Below, piece after piece: positions 46,524-58,425 of a stretch of DNA of 64,000 bases. The stretch is from Dermatemys mawii (Eukaryota; Chordata; Testudines; Dermatemydidae). The notes below the pieces were generated by a model. The model searched no databases and was not told where the DNA came from. It worked only from the letters and a program-made list of their open reading frames with translations. Position 1 is the stretch's first letter, and each line of letters starts with the position of its first letter. The stretch is from positions 56,532,720-56,596,719 of the forward strand of contig ML677334.1 of the NCBI GenBank assembly GCA_007922305.1, in the 5' to 3' direction. The position numbers and the translations under genes were made by a program.

Positions 46524-46843
46524 CAGGACCAGCACAAGGTATTTTGTCACCCTAAGCGGTAATTATTTTTCTGCCTGAGGCGTCAAGTGCAGGAGGGGGT
46601 GCTGGCGGCCAAAGAGCAGCGTCCTTGTGTTCGCCGAATTGCTGTCGACAGCAAGTCGGCTTGTAGAGCTTGTCGGCGGCAATTCAGCGGCAGCTCAACA
46701 CGCCGCATTACTTTTGGCAGCAATTCAGCGGACGACCCATTGAGCTGCCACCGAATTGTCACTGAGAGGGGCAAAAAGCCGCCCTCAAAATTCTGCTGCC
46801 CTAGGCGACTGCCTAGGTCACCTAATGGGTAGCACCAGCCCTG
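46524..46843. mobile_element. hAT-type MITE with perfect 8 bp duplication
   Basis: A 320 bp element. Left end 'CAGGACCAGCACAAGG'; right end reversed 'CAGGGCTGGTGCTACCC'. Identical GGTATTGT on both sides (46516-46523 and 46844-46851). The interior is CpG-rich, with repeated 'gcaattcagcgg' words, and subterminal 'ccctaagcgg' / 'gccctaggcgac' blocks resemble the element at 42909-43680. Opposed small frames across it are by-products. Confidence 0.95.
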
Positions 46844-47039
46844 GGTATTGTTGACTGTTACTCTGATCCTCTCCAATATGCAGAACACCAGTTGGCATCA
46901 GTAGGATACAAGCATATCTAGGGAGAGCCAATGATTGTAACTAGGATCTACTGCAGGATCTGAAGGGGAATTTTACCCCGTGATTATGGCATGTGCACTC
47001 TTTATTGTTTTCCTTTTAAAGAGAAAGCTTTGTCTAAAC

Positions 47040-47385
47040 TTAAACAAATAAAACTGGGTAAGTAATTAATGCATGATATGATATATTCTAATCTCTCTGG
47101 TCGCTCTGAAGGGAAAAAATGAACTATGCATTTATTTACTATGAATTTATGATTAAATAATTATTCATGCTGTAGCCATGAGAGCTTTGCAAGAGGCAAT
47201 TCCCATTTGTTTTATATGATTTCTTTATTGATTTTATGGCATTAAATATGACAGGGAAATTACTGAAAAAATGTGTGCTAAATTCCCTATTCCCTCAAAT
47301 GAATGAAAACATGTAAACATCAATTAATCCCTAGTATATGTCGTATATAATCTTATTTGCAGTTTAATCCCTAATTGATCCTGCA
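47040..47385. promoter_or_regulatory. Candidate conserved non-coding element (motif-based)
   Basis: A repeat-free block very dense in homeodomain/POU-like words: 'gtaattaatgcatg', 'tgattaaataattattcatg', 'atcaattaatccc' and 'cagtttaatccctaattgat'. The spacing and variety look less like random AT-richness than neighbouring DNA. No gene can be tied to it here. Conservation is untested. Confidence 0.35.
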
Positions 47386-47394
47386 TATATAGTA

Positions 47395-47505
47395 CAGATC
47401 GGGCATTTTGGATGGTTTAGGCATAACAAATCCTGCATCTTGGCAGGGGCTTAGACTAGGTGACCTTTGCAGTCCCTGCTAACCCTATGGTTCTATAATT
47501 CAATA
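47395..47505 (+). mobile_element. CR1 LINE 3'-end fragment
   Basis: 'gatggtttaggcataac', 'aggggcttagactaggtgac', 'ctttgcagtccctgctaac', 'cctatggttctataattc' is the sense-strand CR1 tail, ending with a decayed ATTCTATG-type repeat. Confidence 0.8.
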
Positions 47506-50500
47506 GTTGTAGAACTAACATTAAAATAACCATATATTGGGCTAACCCTCAGGGTTATTAAGCAGAGGTATTTACTCCCTGCAGAAATTTATTTTCTTTT
47601 ATTTTATCTTAAGTATATTCAACAACCAAATAAAGACAAATCTACGGTGTTCCTATAAAATGGAATGTATATCTTCTTAAAAAAACCCCAAACCATTCTG
47701 TTCCTTATCCTGAAAATTGTTTTTCATTTGTGATTCTTTTGGGGGAATCTCTTGTTGCTGTATTCTGGGGTGGGTCAGTTTCAGAATGAGAGAGCTGGGT
47801 CTTTACCAGGGCAGTAACTATGGTACATCCTGGTTAGGCTACTGAAAATGGGAAGCGGAGAAGCCATACATTTTACCTCAGTGATGATTTCTATATTTGT
47901 GGGAGAAAAAAGCTCTGATGTCCCTTTGAAGAGCAAAAATGGATGGAGTGGGTCAGATAATCATCCAAGATCTCAGAAAGGGAGCAGATGTTTCAAGTCA
48001 CTGTTCCAGGCTGAAATTAGTATCAGGTAAAACTGGCATAGAAGCCTGTTAGGAATGGAGACTGGGTGTGGAAAAACAGGATCAGGATATTTTAGAATGA
48101 GTTGCTGGCTGAGGATAGAGGATCCCAAACCTTTTGCCAACCTCCATTTTCTGCAAGGTTCAGTAAACCCTGGTGCATCTCTGACTCACTTCCAAAGCCA
48201 ACCATTTGTGCACTTAACCTTGGATTTGGATAGAGATGTGCTCATTCTGCAAATCCTCAAAAAAAATTTCTTTTTAGAGTAGCAAAGAAATAAGTGACAA
48301 AATATCGATACTCCAAGTAAGTCTTTCACTGAGAATGTTTCTCTCTCATTTCTAGTATGCCAGGAGAGAACATTTGGATAGTTTCAAGTGTATTTTTGTA
48401 TGTAAGAGAGAGAGAAAGAGCAAAACACTTATTCAGGCGAAGATAGGACAAAGATACATTTTGCATTTAGTTCTGCAAATGCTTTGCTCCATTTTTATCC
48501 GTGGCAGGAACTGCAGTCTTTGCCCAGTTGCAGTGAAAGGTGTATCTCTCCGTCTGATGAGCCTCCTTAAATGCCTGATAGTTTCAAGGTTCCCCTTGGA
48601 ATGTAGCAGTGGTGGAGGTCATCATGAAGGGAAAATTCATTTCTTAGGTAACTAGGGCCAAACCAATGGAGGGATTTGAAAATCAAGACTGAATATCAAT
48701 ATATGTAGTGGGAAACCAGTGCAAGAGCAGAGTATTGGTGGTATTTCCATGGTGACCTCTGGGTGTTTAGCAAATATGGCCTCTTGTACCAGCTGGGTCC
48801 TTTTCAGAGCATGTGGCTTCACTCCAGGATAAGTAGCAGGATATTTTTTTAAAAAAAACTGATGGGATGGGAGCAGTCTTTCTGTACTAATTTGATGTTG
48901 AAAAGATACCAGAAATCATCCTAATCTGATCAGTTGAACATTCTTGTGACCTGGAAGCACCTCTCAGCTGGAGTAGAATTAGCATACCTAACCCCTACTC
49001 ATCACACCTACTTCTGGCTTAGAGAACATCCAAGGAACAGAAGATGGGGGAGGGGCTAGAGTGCTCGGCACTCTGGCTCTCCCAACTCGGCATATGGATG
49101 TTTGGACACAGAAATTCTATCAAAATCAGCCTATCCCTAGGCTAATATAACAGTGGCAAATCAGCATGTCTGATACTCTGAAGTCATTTCTTGAGATGCC
49201 ACTTCCCAGAAATGTTACTTGCGGGAAAGGTGACATGTTTTCCTACTGGCATTAGTATACAGACTGCACTCATGAGTGGTTGGATACTTGCATATTTGTG
49301 ATCCAAAAAAAATCTTTAGAAGTTATACTTGTGAAGACAGAGTTTGAGACCTGATTCATAAATAAATCAAGCACCTACAGGAAGAGGAGTGTACATTTAT
49401 GTTGATTGATTTGTTAGTGTCTGTAAAACACTTTAAACATTATGTAAATAAGTATTAGTATTTTATTACTGGGGTGAACTAGTGTAATGTTGCAATTTTG
49501 TTTATGACATGTAATGTTAGTATGTTATGACTTAAGCATGAATATTTATACTTTTCTAACCTTTAATCCTCATAATCATTCACAATTATTCCAAATGAAT
49601 AAAAGTTAAAACAAGTTTGTGTCAATACATTTGTTATAATTGCAATTCTGGAAACAAAATATTACCTCACAGCATACATTTTGAATGGGATAGAATTATT
49701 CATATTCCTTAGCTAAAATTATTGTACTGAGTGTAAAAACTTATTAAATTTTACAGAAAAATGTTTTTGTCTACTGGACTAAACAGAGAGGTCCACTCTG
49801 CTTAACCTTGCCCAGTTCAGCTGCATATAACCAACGCAGACTACAAATAATTGTAAGGATAACATGTGAGGATTTTTAAGGACATCCACAAGCTGTAAGC
49901 TATAGCTTCACTCCTTCCCTGTGCAAGACTAGCTGCAATGAAATTGCAATGAAATCACAGGAAACAATCTGATTCTATAAAAGAAAACCAATCTGTCAGG
50001 GATAGAATAATACTTATCCTAATACCACTTTCTCAAAGGAAGAATCTCCCACAGCATTTCTGATTCTGGTGAAATTTGGATTTATATTCAGCCTACCCCC
50101 TCTCCTCTCCGTTTTCCTTTATCTTTTACCTTTTAGGCTTTTAAATGTATATTTCCAGGAGAATTCACTCTACTACTTACTGTTTTAATCAAAGAAGCTC
50201 TGAAGAGTTAATTGGAATTTGCAAGCTGTGAGACAGATAAGAGACTCTAAATAACTAGAGGGACCAATATTTCTCCCAGATGTATACCTTTGAGGGGCTT
50301 TTCACTGAAAAGCAAAGAAGAAGGGTATTGTGTCAAAGGAGATCACTGTCTGCTCTCTCCATATTTTATGATTAACTGTTTTATTGTAATTTCCATATTC
50401 TTTTAATACACAGAATAGTACACATACTATTACTGGTTGAAACATATATCCTTTCAGTGTAGCCCAGACATGTGTAGTTTATTGGAATGTAATTGTATAA

Positions 50501-50630
50501 TGGATTGATAGCCAGAGGGTAACTAGCCCTCAGTCAAGCACAGGGTGTCGTGGGCACACAAGAAACCACACTGTGCTACTGCCTCAATCACAGTCGGTAT
50601 CTGTGAGCAAAGGGAGGGTGTGAGCCATTC
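47506..50630. other. No gene; old repeat at 48655-48750
   Basis: About 3.1 kb of AT-rich DNA. 48655-48750 shares wording with the unclassified repeat at 40235-40480 ('gatttgaaaatcaagactg', 'gaaaccagtgcaagagc'). Frames of 60-93 codons at 47848-48655 are unrelated to known families. Confidence 0.4.
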
Positions 50631-50634
50631 CTCT

Positions 50635-50666
<32 letters not shown>

Positions 50667-50667
50667 C
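50631..50667. repeat. (CT)n microsatellite
   Basis: A CT run broken by three TT interruptions. Confidence 0.95.
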
Positions 50668-51121
50668 ATCATCCTGCAGTGACAAGACTGGCATAGTGCA
50701 GGAGTTAATCTGCACCATCCTAATGAATGTCAGAGTGCAATCCACCTAGGTGAACAGAGCATCCCTACAAGAGAACATGCCTTCTGATTGAGACAAAATA
50801 TCTCTTTATGAACCCCTGTGTATGGCACAGATCCACACTGGCCCTACACAGGTAAGGTGTATATCACACAGTCTAGTCCTTGATGATTTAACATCATGAA
50901 CAAATCATAATTTTGGACAAAGGGGATGGGTGAGGGAGTGTAAGGGGTAGGTAATGAGGCAATCTGAGACTACAAATATTTGTCCTGTTCTAAATCAAGC
51001 AAGAAGTAAATAGTTTATATTTCTACAGCTGGGATTTGATTGGATTGTTACTGCGTGTGTAAGCCTGCATTCTTCCTCCACATGTGCATTTTGGACCATA
51101 TTAAACATCTTGAGTTATAAG
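50668..51121. other. No gene recognised
   Basis: A possible splice-donor-like 'caggtaaggt' at about 50849-50858 stands alone without an exon frame or acceptor partner. Confidence 0.35.
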
Positions 51122-51367
51122 AAGTGCTTAATTTGCACCAGGGCTTGCTGGGGTTGAGTCTTGGCACCTCTAGGCTTGGCAATTCATAGCCCCTGCACGT
51201 CTGGATTCGTGGACAGTGGCTGCTGGTTTCTGGCCACCCACCTCTGACGGCAACTCCCCCATCATCGGCAGCACAGAAGTAAGGGTGGCAGCGCAGCCTT
51301 CAGAGCTGGGCACCCAGCCAGCTGCCACCACTCTCCAATCCCCCCTTTCATTACAAATTCAGCACTG
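51122..51367. mobile_element. hAT-type MITE with perfect 8 bp duplication
   Basis: A 246 bp element. Left end 'AAGTGCTTAATTTGCACC'; right end reversed 'CAGTGCTGAATTTGTAATG'. Identical GTTATAAG flanks it (51114-51121 and 51368-51375). The interior is GC-rich ('ggtggcagcgcagcc', 'cagccagctgccaccac'). The first base is A where hAT ends normally have C, a likely point change. Confidence 0.92.
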
Positions 51368-51446
51368 GTTATAAGAATTGCAACCCTCAGACTAAATTGA
51401 CTGCCATGGTCTCTTGCCATTCTTCCAGGAAAAGACTCTCTCTTAC

Positions 51447-51655
51447 TATCAGAGGAGTAGCCGTGTTAGTCAGGATCTGCAAAAGCGACAGAGTCTTGTA
51501 GCACCTTAAAGACCAACAGATCTTAGGGATCATGAGCTTTGGTGGGCTAAGACCCACTTCATCAGATGAATGTTGTGGAAATCATGATCATGAAGCTCAT
51601 GATCCCTAAGATCTGTTAGTCTATAAGGTGCACAAGACTCTTTGTCTCTTACTAT
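51447..51655 (-). mobile_element. Penelope-like terminus with 53 bp inverted arms
   Basis: 'ggagtagccgtgttagtcag' leads into arm 51487-51539, which is mirrored with few mismatches by 51593-51646 ('aagctcatgatccctaag', 'atctgttagtct', 'aaggtgc'). Between them lies 'gacccacttcatcagatgaa'. Same architecture as 40540-41033. Non-coding. Confidence 0.6.
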
Positions 51656-53477
51656 GTATATGAACAGCACCAACCCCATAATGAGGCACCCAGCGCTCAT
51701 GCAAAGTCAGTGAGAGTTGGGGGCCCATCTCCTATTCGTTCTTTTTAAAATCTCTCCCATAATTAATAATCATTGTTCTTTCACAGGCAGCATGGATGCA
51801 GGTGGGAAAGATCCTTTACCCCTCCTCTCTCTCTATCTGATATAAGGATATAAAATTATTAAATTCCATAGGGTGGCTTTAAAAAAGTAGGAAGGATATT
51901 GTTCTCCAATTAGACATATTTTCAGCAGTGTGTAGCAACCCATTGATGCTTCAACATTTTAAGATGTTTTCAGAATGGTTAGCAATAGAAAAGGACTAGT
52001 TACCATTGTTTAACCTTTTCATTGGTTGGATGTGGCATGGCACTTTTATTTGTTAGTTTTTGGTGATATTTTGGGAGATAAAGAAAAAAGTCCATTGGTA
52101 TGTTTGCCCTTTAGCTTCTGTGTTATTTCACATGCCTTCACTCTGCCCGTTCTGTGCGAGTGTGTGCATTAGAGATGGAGAGACAGGGAACAGATGTTGT
52201 CATGATGTGAATTAAAGACCCTTTCATAATGAATCCCTGTGCCTGTTATTGTTTCTCATTCCCAAATCAGTAAATAATGGTTATTGCTATCTTCTAATGA
52301 ACAAACACTCAAAGAAAGGAAAATTTCAGTGACGGCCACATTCAATTCACTAGTCCAACACAAAATAATTAAGTTATATTGATTTCATACATGGGGGTCA
52401 TATTAAAACCTTGCATAAACAGCTTTGTCCTTTATACTTTGAAGGTGGCACTATTCACAAAACACTTCAAGCTATTTTTACAGGACTATTATGAGACAGT
52501 GACTAATAGCATGCATTTTAGTTGCAATTATGTGCAAACACAAGCAGAATAACACAAAACTAAGGAAAGTCAATATCACAACCATACATTCCCTTAATCT
52601 GAGAAGGAAGAACAGTGTGTAAGAGGATGGAGCTTTAGGAGTGGTTTCACTATGGTCTCTTTGTTTTATTTGGTGCATCATAACTATGGCAGTGATGAAT
52701 GATGTCTTTTACAGTGAAATATGCCACCTAAATCTGGCATCCAGACAAAGTTTTTAATAAACCAGGAGCAATATTTGATCTCTCAGATGTTGATTTCTAG
52801 TTGATTTTAATACAGCCTGTGATGGTTACAAATTGAGTTAATAAGCAGTTAATCATTTGTCAGTAATATATTTGCTTTTATCTCCAGGTAATTGTTTTGA
52901 GAGCAGCCTGGTCTGGAATGTGAAGCAGGCATTGTTAATATTATCCTTAACCTTCAAGGAGCAAAGGTTTCTCAATAGCAGACGAATCTGTTTCAGCCAT
53001 TCTCTTGACATACATATAATGTTTCCAGCTTCTGGAGTTCCTGACAGCCACCACTCTGCAAATATTTTAAATCAAGTTACTTTACCCTATACCATCGGCC
53101 AGCCAATGTTAATTAATGTTATGGTATATTTGGCAACCATTGCATGTTGGTTCATTAATGAGTCTGGTATTTGGTTTATTATTTGTTGTTGTAAATTTCA
53201 TCTTAATTAAGAGAGTGCACACTGCTGGGATTGTACAGAGCTTTAATATGTTTACTTCTCTGTCCTTGAAGGTGCCTGATATTTTAAAGAGGGATAAATA
53301 ACCACATAAAAAAGAAACACATTAGTATTTAGAGTGAAAGCTCTTCAAGACCTTGTGTACAAAGCATCCAGTATATTGTAGGATCCATACAAATACAGTA
53401 ATAACATGATCATAGAAATCAGTTATTGTCTTTTTCTCTTTTGATTATTTAAATCAGACATGTTCAGTAATTGTTTG
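51656..53477. other. No gene; possible conserved non-coding DNA at 52100-53290
   Basis: 52100-53290 is repeat-free, with words such as 'ttcataatgaatccctg', 'ttattgtttctcattc', 'caaaataattaagtt', 'ccaatgttaattaatg' and 'ttggttcattaatgag'. A 117-codon frame at 52857-53210 has no methionine context, domain or codon bias to support it and is more simply non-coding. Confidence 0.35.
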
Positions 53478-53712
53478 CAGGGTTGTGGCTGTGTTGGTTT
53501 CATGATATTAGAGAGACAAGGTGGGAGATTTAAAATCTTTTATTGAACTAACTTCGGTTGATGAAAGAGACAAGTTTTTGAGCTACACTGAGCTTCTTCA
53601 GGACCTGAAGAAGAACTCTCTGTATCTTGAAAGCTTGTTCCTGTCACTAATAGAAGTTGGTACAATAAAAGACTATCTACCTCACCCATCTTGTCTCACT
53701 AATGTTCAATAA
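53478..53712 (-). mobile_element. Penelope-like terminus, third copy
   Basis: Begins 'agggttgtggctgtgttggt'. Arm 53510-53550 ('agagacaaggtgggagat', 'atcttttattgaac') is mirrored by 53661-53701 ('tacaataaaagac', 'cacccatcttgtctcact'). 'gacaagtttttgagctacac' in the middle is the family's usual core. The 63-codon plus-strand frame across it is a by-product. Confidence 0.6.
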
Positions 53713-53980
53713 TAGAGTTCCTGATTTTCCTCCTGCTTGCATCTGTGTAAATCAGGGTAATGAGGTGAAGTCAGTGAAGTGAAAAATGTAAAAACTGGTG
53801 TTTTGGAGAGGAGAATCAGACTAGCTATTCTGACCATTTGTTAAGCATTAACCATGTTCTCCTCACTGTGCAAGGCACCCTGCCTTGAGGAGATTATTCT
53901 CTAAAGAAGAAGCATGGAGACAATATTCAAACTGGACTCAAACCAGGATTAGATCGGTGTTCCACACCCAGGGTTCGGCT

Positions 53981-54012
53981 TGAGAATAGGTCAAAATGAG
54001 AATAGGTCAAAA
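53981..54012. repeat. Exact 16 bp tandem duplication
   Basis: TGAGAATAGGTCAAAA occurs twice in direct succession with no difference, pointing to a recent slippage event. Confidence 0.97.
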
Positions 54013-57000
54013 TGTAATTTTCAGACTGAATGTGTGTGGGGGGAAGAAGGAGGAGCAGGCATAAAATGTAAGATGAAGCACTGCTGAGTAGGACTTTGAA
54101 GGCAAGGGGATGAGAATTTTGAGCATGATGTTATTGAACAGTGAGGAGCCAGTGCGGGGTTTCAAGGAGGGACCAACTCTCTGACTAATGGCCAAGTAAA
54201 CCAATGTTAATCTCCTAGACAGAACAGCATTGCTAATCAAATAACTTTATAGAGTTGGCTATCTATAGTGTTTCTAGATAAAACCAATCTTTCAGAACTA
54301 TTTCATGTAGAGTCTTTTATTATCCTCTGAACAGTCTTCTAGCTATTCTCATTGCACTAAGGGGCTGTTTTTTCAGTGGTCAGTGACGGATAGAACACAT
54401 GGGCATGAAATATGATTTTGGATTTTTATACCTCCAAGCACCATCTATACAGTTATTTTGAGTGCACTATTGCGAACCTCACTAGCACAAGTCTGGTACC
54501 CCTAGGTTACCCTTAGATGCAATGTAGACATACCCAGAGAGACTGATAATATGAGAAGGATACCAAACAAGTGCCTTTTAATTCCTTACTGCATGTGGAT
54601 CTGGATTCCCACAGAAGGTTTGTTTACATTCTTGATAACATTTTAAAGTATAGATACTGCAACCTCTTTAGAGTACAACTGAAAAGCCCTTCAAATATGT
54701 CCCTGCTGGCTATGTTGTGCTGATGACGCTCATAGTGAAACTGGCCTTGCTGATATTATGGTATCTGTGCTCAACTGTAAACAATGACTTTAACCGAGAT
54801 TCTAAATGTTCTACCGACAAAATGTTCTTTCCAGTGTTTCCTGATTTTTATGGAGCCAGAGTGGGTGTCTTGTTTTTCATTTCTGTTGTATAGTTTTATT
54901 CTCCCTTATGCCTTCTTTTCCTTATAAGTCTCAACATATCAAAGTAACTACTTCTGTTCATATTATAGATTATTATATCCATTAAAGACCTTCTTTGGAA
55001 TGCCTTCTCTTGACAAAAAGGAAAGATAGAAAGGGATACAACATTCCTATTTACACACTTTGAAAGTACTTCCAAAGTATGCTCCTGGAAAAGTTGCAAG
55101 TACATCCATTTGTGCTCATTTTATACAGACAGGTATTTTCATGTTCAAACAAAGGAGTAAGGGTCACTAACTTTCAATGCTATTAAACTGTGAACTCAGA
55201 TATCCAAAGGAGTACTAGTTAACTTGTGTTCATACATGTCCATTTGTAAACACAGAGGTATGGTTTGCACAGCACTTTGGAGGGATACTTAAATTATGTG
55301 CCTGCACATTACACTGGCTTTTAGGGAATGTGGCCCTTAGAGTCTACATTATTTAAATTATTTTAATGAATTGGGAATTCAGTTAATCATCAGTGTCTGA
55401 ACAAAGGAATCCTGCATCTCTTCTTTTCTGGGATTATGCTACATCAGTCTTTTAAAAGAAGGATGGATTTAGAGATTTTGAAATCTGCCATTCTCCAGTA
55501 CAGCTTGTTTGCGGGAGATAGCAATATCCATCAGCTGTCTATCAGCACGAAATATACACCAACCTTCAGAAGCCCACATACAAAGCAGAACCTCAAGATG
55601 GGACACAGACAAGATGGGTAATCCTTCAAGAAGCTTTCGCTGTCAAGTTGCCTTTTGTCCCAAGGACACTGCCTTGGGACCCAGGACACTATGTGTTCTA
55701 CGCTCACGTCTACTAATTATTGGTAATATTAATAATTCTGTGCCCTTCCTAACTCGTATTATTGAGAAATGCTGTACAGATTATACAAATTGGGAATTGA
55801 CTTCCTATCTGCAATGTGGCAGACCCAAAATCAGCTGTTTAAATGCTCTCTGCCAAATATTTGCTGTTGGCTATGCTGTAAATTGAAGCTACTTCCTAAA
55901 TAAGTTCAATCCCTGTGTAAATTATAACAACCCCATGGTTCCTATAACAACCAGTCATCAGCTGGTAACAGTTCCCTCTAGATCATTCTGGAAACTGGGG
56001 GTTACTGGAGTGAAGCAACACATTCCTCTAGCATGACCATTATGCATGTTGAGGGGCCAGAGGCAGGAAGGTGTTATGTAGGCTTGGCCATACCCACTAC
56101 ACATGAACCAGGATTTCTCCATGTTCAGATAATCTTCAGGTACAAATTTATGGCTTCTTCACAGTGCTGCAATGGCACAAAATGGGGTCTTTTTCAGTCT
56201 GAGGCTCTGGCCCCTTATAAAACCAGATTCTTTATTCTCTCTCTGACAGAGAGGTTGGATTGAGTAGGGTTGCTTACATAAAAAGGAAACTTATGTATTT
56301 GGACTGGCCAATTTATGGCTATTTAAAATGAAAAATATGGTCAGGTTTAAGGTTTAATAATATGAAATCATATTTTTAGCAAAAGCAAGAAGTTACCATA
56401 CACATTTCCATATAGAATATATGCAGGCTGCTATTCCCAAATAGAGAATTACACACGGTTTACCTTTTGCTGACAGTCACTATTTCCTTATGAGCCAGAA
56501 TAGATAGGAATGCCATTCCTCTGCTAATGGAACAAGAATATCTCCTTGTCACAGCAATATAGCATGTAGTATTTATATGATATATCTTATTATACATTTT
56601 TCCCCAATATAACATTCTGCACACAATTATAGTTGTAAATACACCCATTAGTCCTGATACAATATAAATCTTCTGTAGACTGGAGAAACGATATGATAAT
56701 GGGAGTAAAATGAAAATAGTTAATGTGATACTGACTATGCCTCAAAAGAGTTGATGTAGCAAATCCGTAGTTTTCAACTGCTTTTTATGTTCATAGATAA
56801 AAATCAGGATGGCATCTGGAAAATTACTACTTTATCAGAACCATCTTCTATGCTAACTAATGTGGATGCTCTGGCTGCTGATCCAAAAGAACCAGGTTGG
56901 AGCAGTTATTAAGAAATGGAAATGATATGAAGACACTAAAATGAATGAATAAATAATAATACTCCACAGAAAAATCACAGACAAACTAATGAGATTGCTA

Positions 57001-57159
57001 CAGTCAATGGTTTCTACAAGCAAGATATATGAAACAAACAAACCCCCAAAATAAACAGAGAAAATTGCAGAACAATTAGTCTTAAGATATTTCATAAATG
57101 CTGATTTTGTGTCTAGTCATCCATAATAAATGCTATCATCTAGGAACAGGCTAGATACT
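54013..57159. other. No gene; old repeat at 54075-54180
   Basis: 54075-54180 ('taggactttgaaggcaag', 'gaggagccagtgcggggt') is a third relative of the unclassified repeat at 40235. The 125-codon frame at 55509-55886 is repeat-free and has no recognisable domain; I do not accept it as a gene. The remainder is AT-rich. Confidence 0.4.
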
Positions 57160-57255
57160 CAGCAAGTGTAAATCCACATAGCTCCATCAGCATAGCTTCA
57201 CTGACTTTCATGGAGTGACACCGATTTACAACAGCTGAGTATCTGGCTGGTAACT
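57160..57255. repeat. Short palindromic TTACACC-type repeat
   Basis: 'agtgtaaatccacatagctc' mirrors 'gagtgacaccgatttacaac', the same family as 7305-7412. Confidence 0.55.
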
Positions 57256-58309
57256 TTCTGTTGCTTCTTTTTTTTCAGTTAAAAAGCTACTCCATCTCCA
57301 TTTTTTTGTGTGTCAGATACAAAAAGGGAATGCTAACAAGAGATAGCATAGGAGGAGCACAACAGGAAATCTGTCAAACCAAAAAGGCATGATCAAATAT
57401 GAACACTATCTTCCACCATCTAGACATTAGAATATGGTCTAGGAGGTGAGTAATATTAAAAGGAAGAACCAGCTTATGAATAAAAGTGGGAGATGGATGC
57501 AAACCTATGACAGAAGGGACTTCTAGGGGAAATCAAAGCAGATTACTTTAGATTTTTAAACACTGGCTATTGATGAGAGATTGGGCTTGAGTCTCCTCTC
57601 AAGTAGACCAGTTTAACAACAGTGTAACATCACTAATTTTGATAACATGTCTGAGTTTTATTATTTATACTGGTATAATTCAGGAGTAACTGTTTTCATT
57701 ATTGTATCGTCACCAATTACTTAAATTCCTAGGGCTTGATTCCCTGAAACCCAAGGAGTTATGGCAGCATAAAATTGGAGTAACACAGCAGTAAGGCCAC
57801 TGATGTTAGAGGATGACATAAAGCTCAGTCCTTTTCTCACTAGGGATCTAGCTCCTTATTTTTCATTTCCAGATAGAGAGCACTACACTGATCAGTCCCA
57901 GAGGTTATGAATGTGTGAATTACCATTGACAGATCCTCCCCCATCAGTCGAGGTCATTCCCTGCTATCCCTGCCACAGATGATAAAGACATTTTAGCAGC
58001 TGTGTGTTTGGGGATATCTAATATTGAGGAGTCAAGAAGGTTCTTTAGGCTGTATTCTGTCTTGATAACTAGGTGGTGCTTCCTTTGGTAGGAGATATTA
58101 TAATGTTGGTTAGTACCATACATAACATATACCCACTTCAAATGTTCCTGATTCTCGATAAATGGGCAGCTTTGTGCCATTCTACCTTTTGGACCAGTTA
58201 GTAAAAAATGAATGTAAATTGCAACCAGAACAGAATGTTAGTGTTTTACAGCTACAAAGCGGAACAGCTTCAGCAGAATAGCCTCTATCTTGGTGACTAG
58301 GATGTTCTC
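57256..58309. other. No gene recognised
   Basis: AT-rich DNA; no supported feature. Confidence 0.4.
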
Positions 58310-58425
58310 CTGGGAGATAGGAAAGCTGAGTTCAAGTCCTTGCTGCAGAGCAGGGATTCAAATGTGGGTCTCCCACAGCCCAGACAAAGGTCCTAATTGC
58401 TGGTTAAAGGCTGGAAGGCAGAACA
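58310..58425 (-). repeat. Possible tRNA-derived SINE fragment
   Basis: 'gctgagttcaagtccttgct' and 'agcagggattcaaatgtggg' resemble B-box-bearing SINE parts in both directions around a 'gctgcagagcag' centre. Diverged and short. Confidence 0.35.

Noticed and set aside
46583..46888. Opposed 101- and 81-codon frames
   Set aside because: They lie in the CpG-rich interior of a hAT MITE and are not conserved proteins.
50849..50858. CAGGTAAGGT, possible splice donor
   Set aside because: A single motif without a coding frame or an acceptor is expected by chance.
52857..53210. 117-codon plus-strand frame
   Set aside because: No recognisable family; the DNA looks like non-coding AT-rich sequence with TAAT words.
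55509..55886. 125-codon frame
   Set aside because: No domain and no family; overlapping frames on the same strand are equally open.
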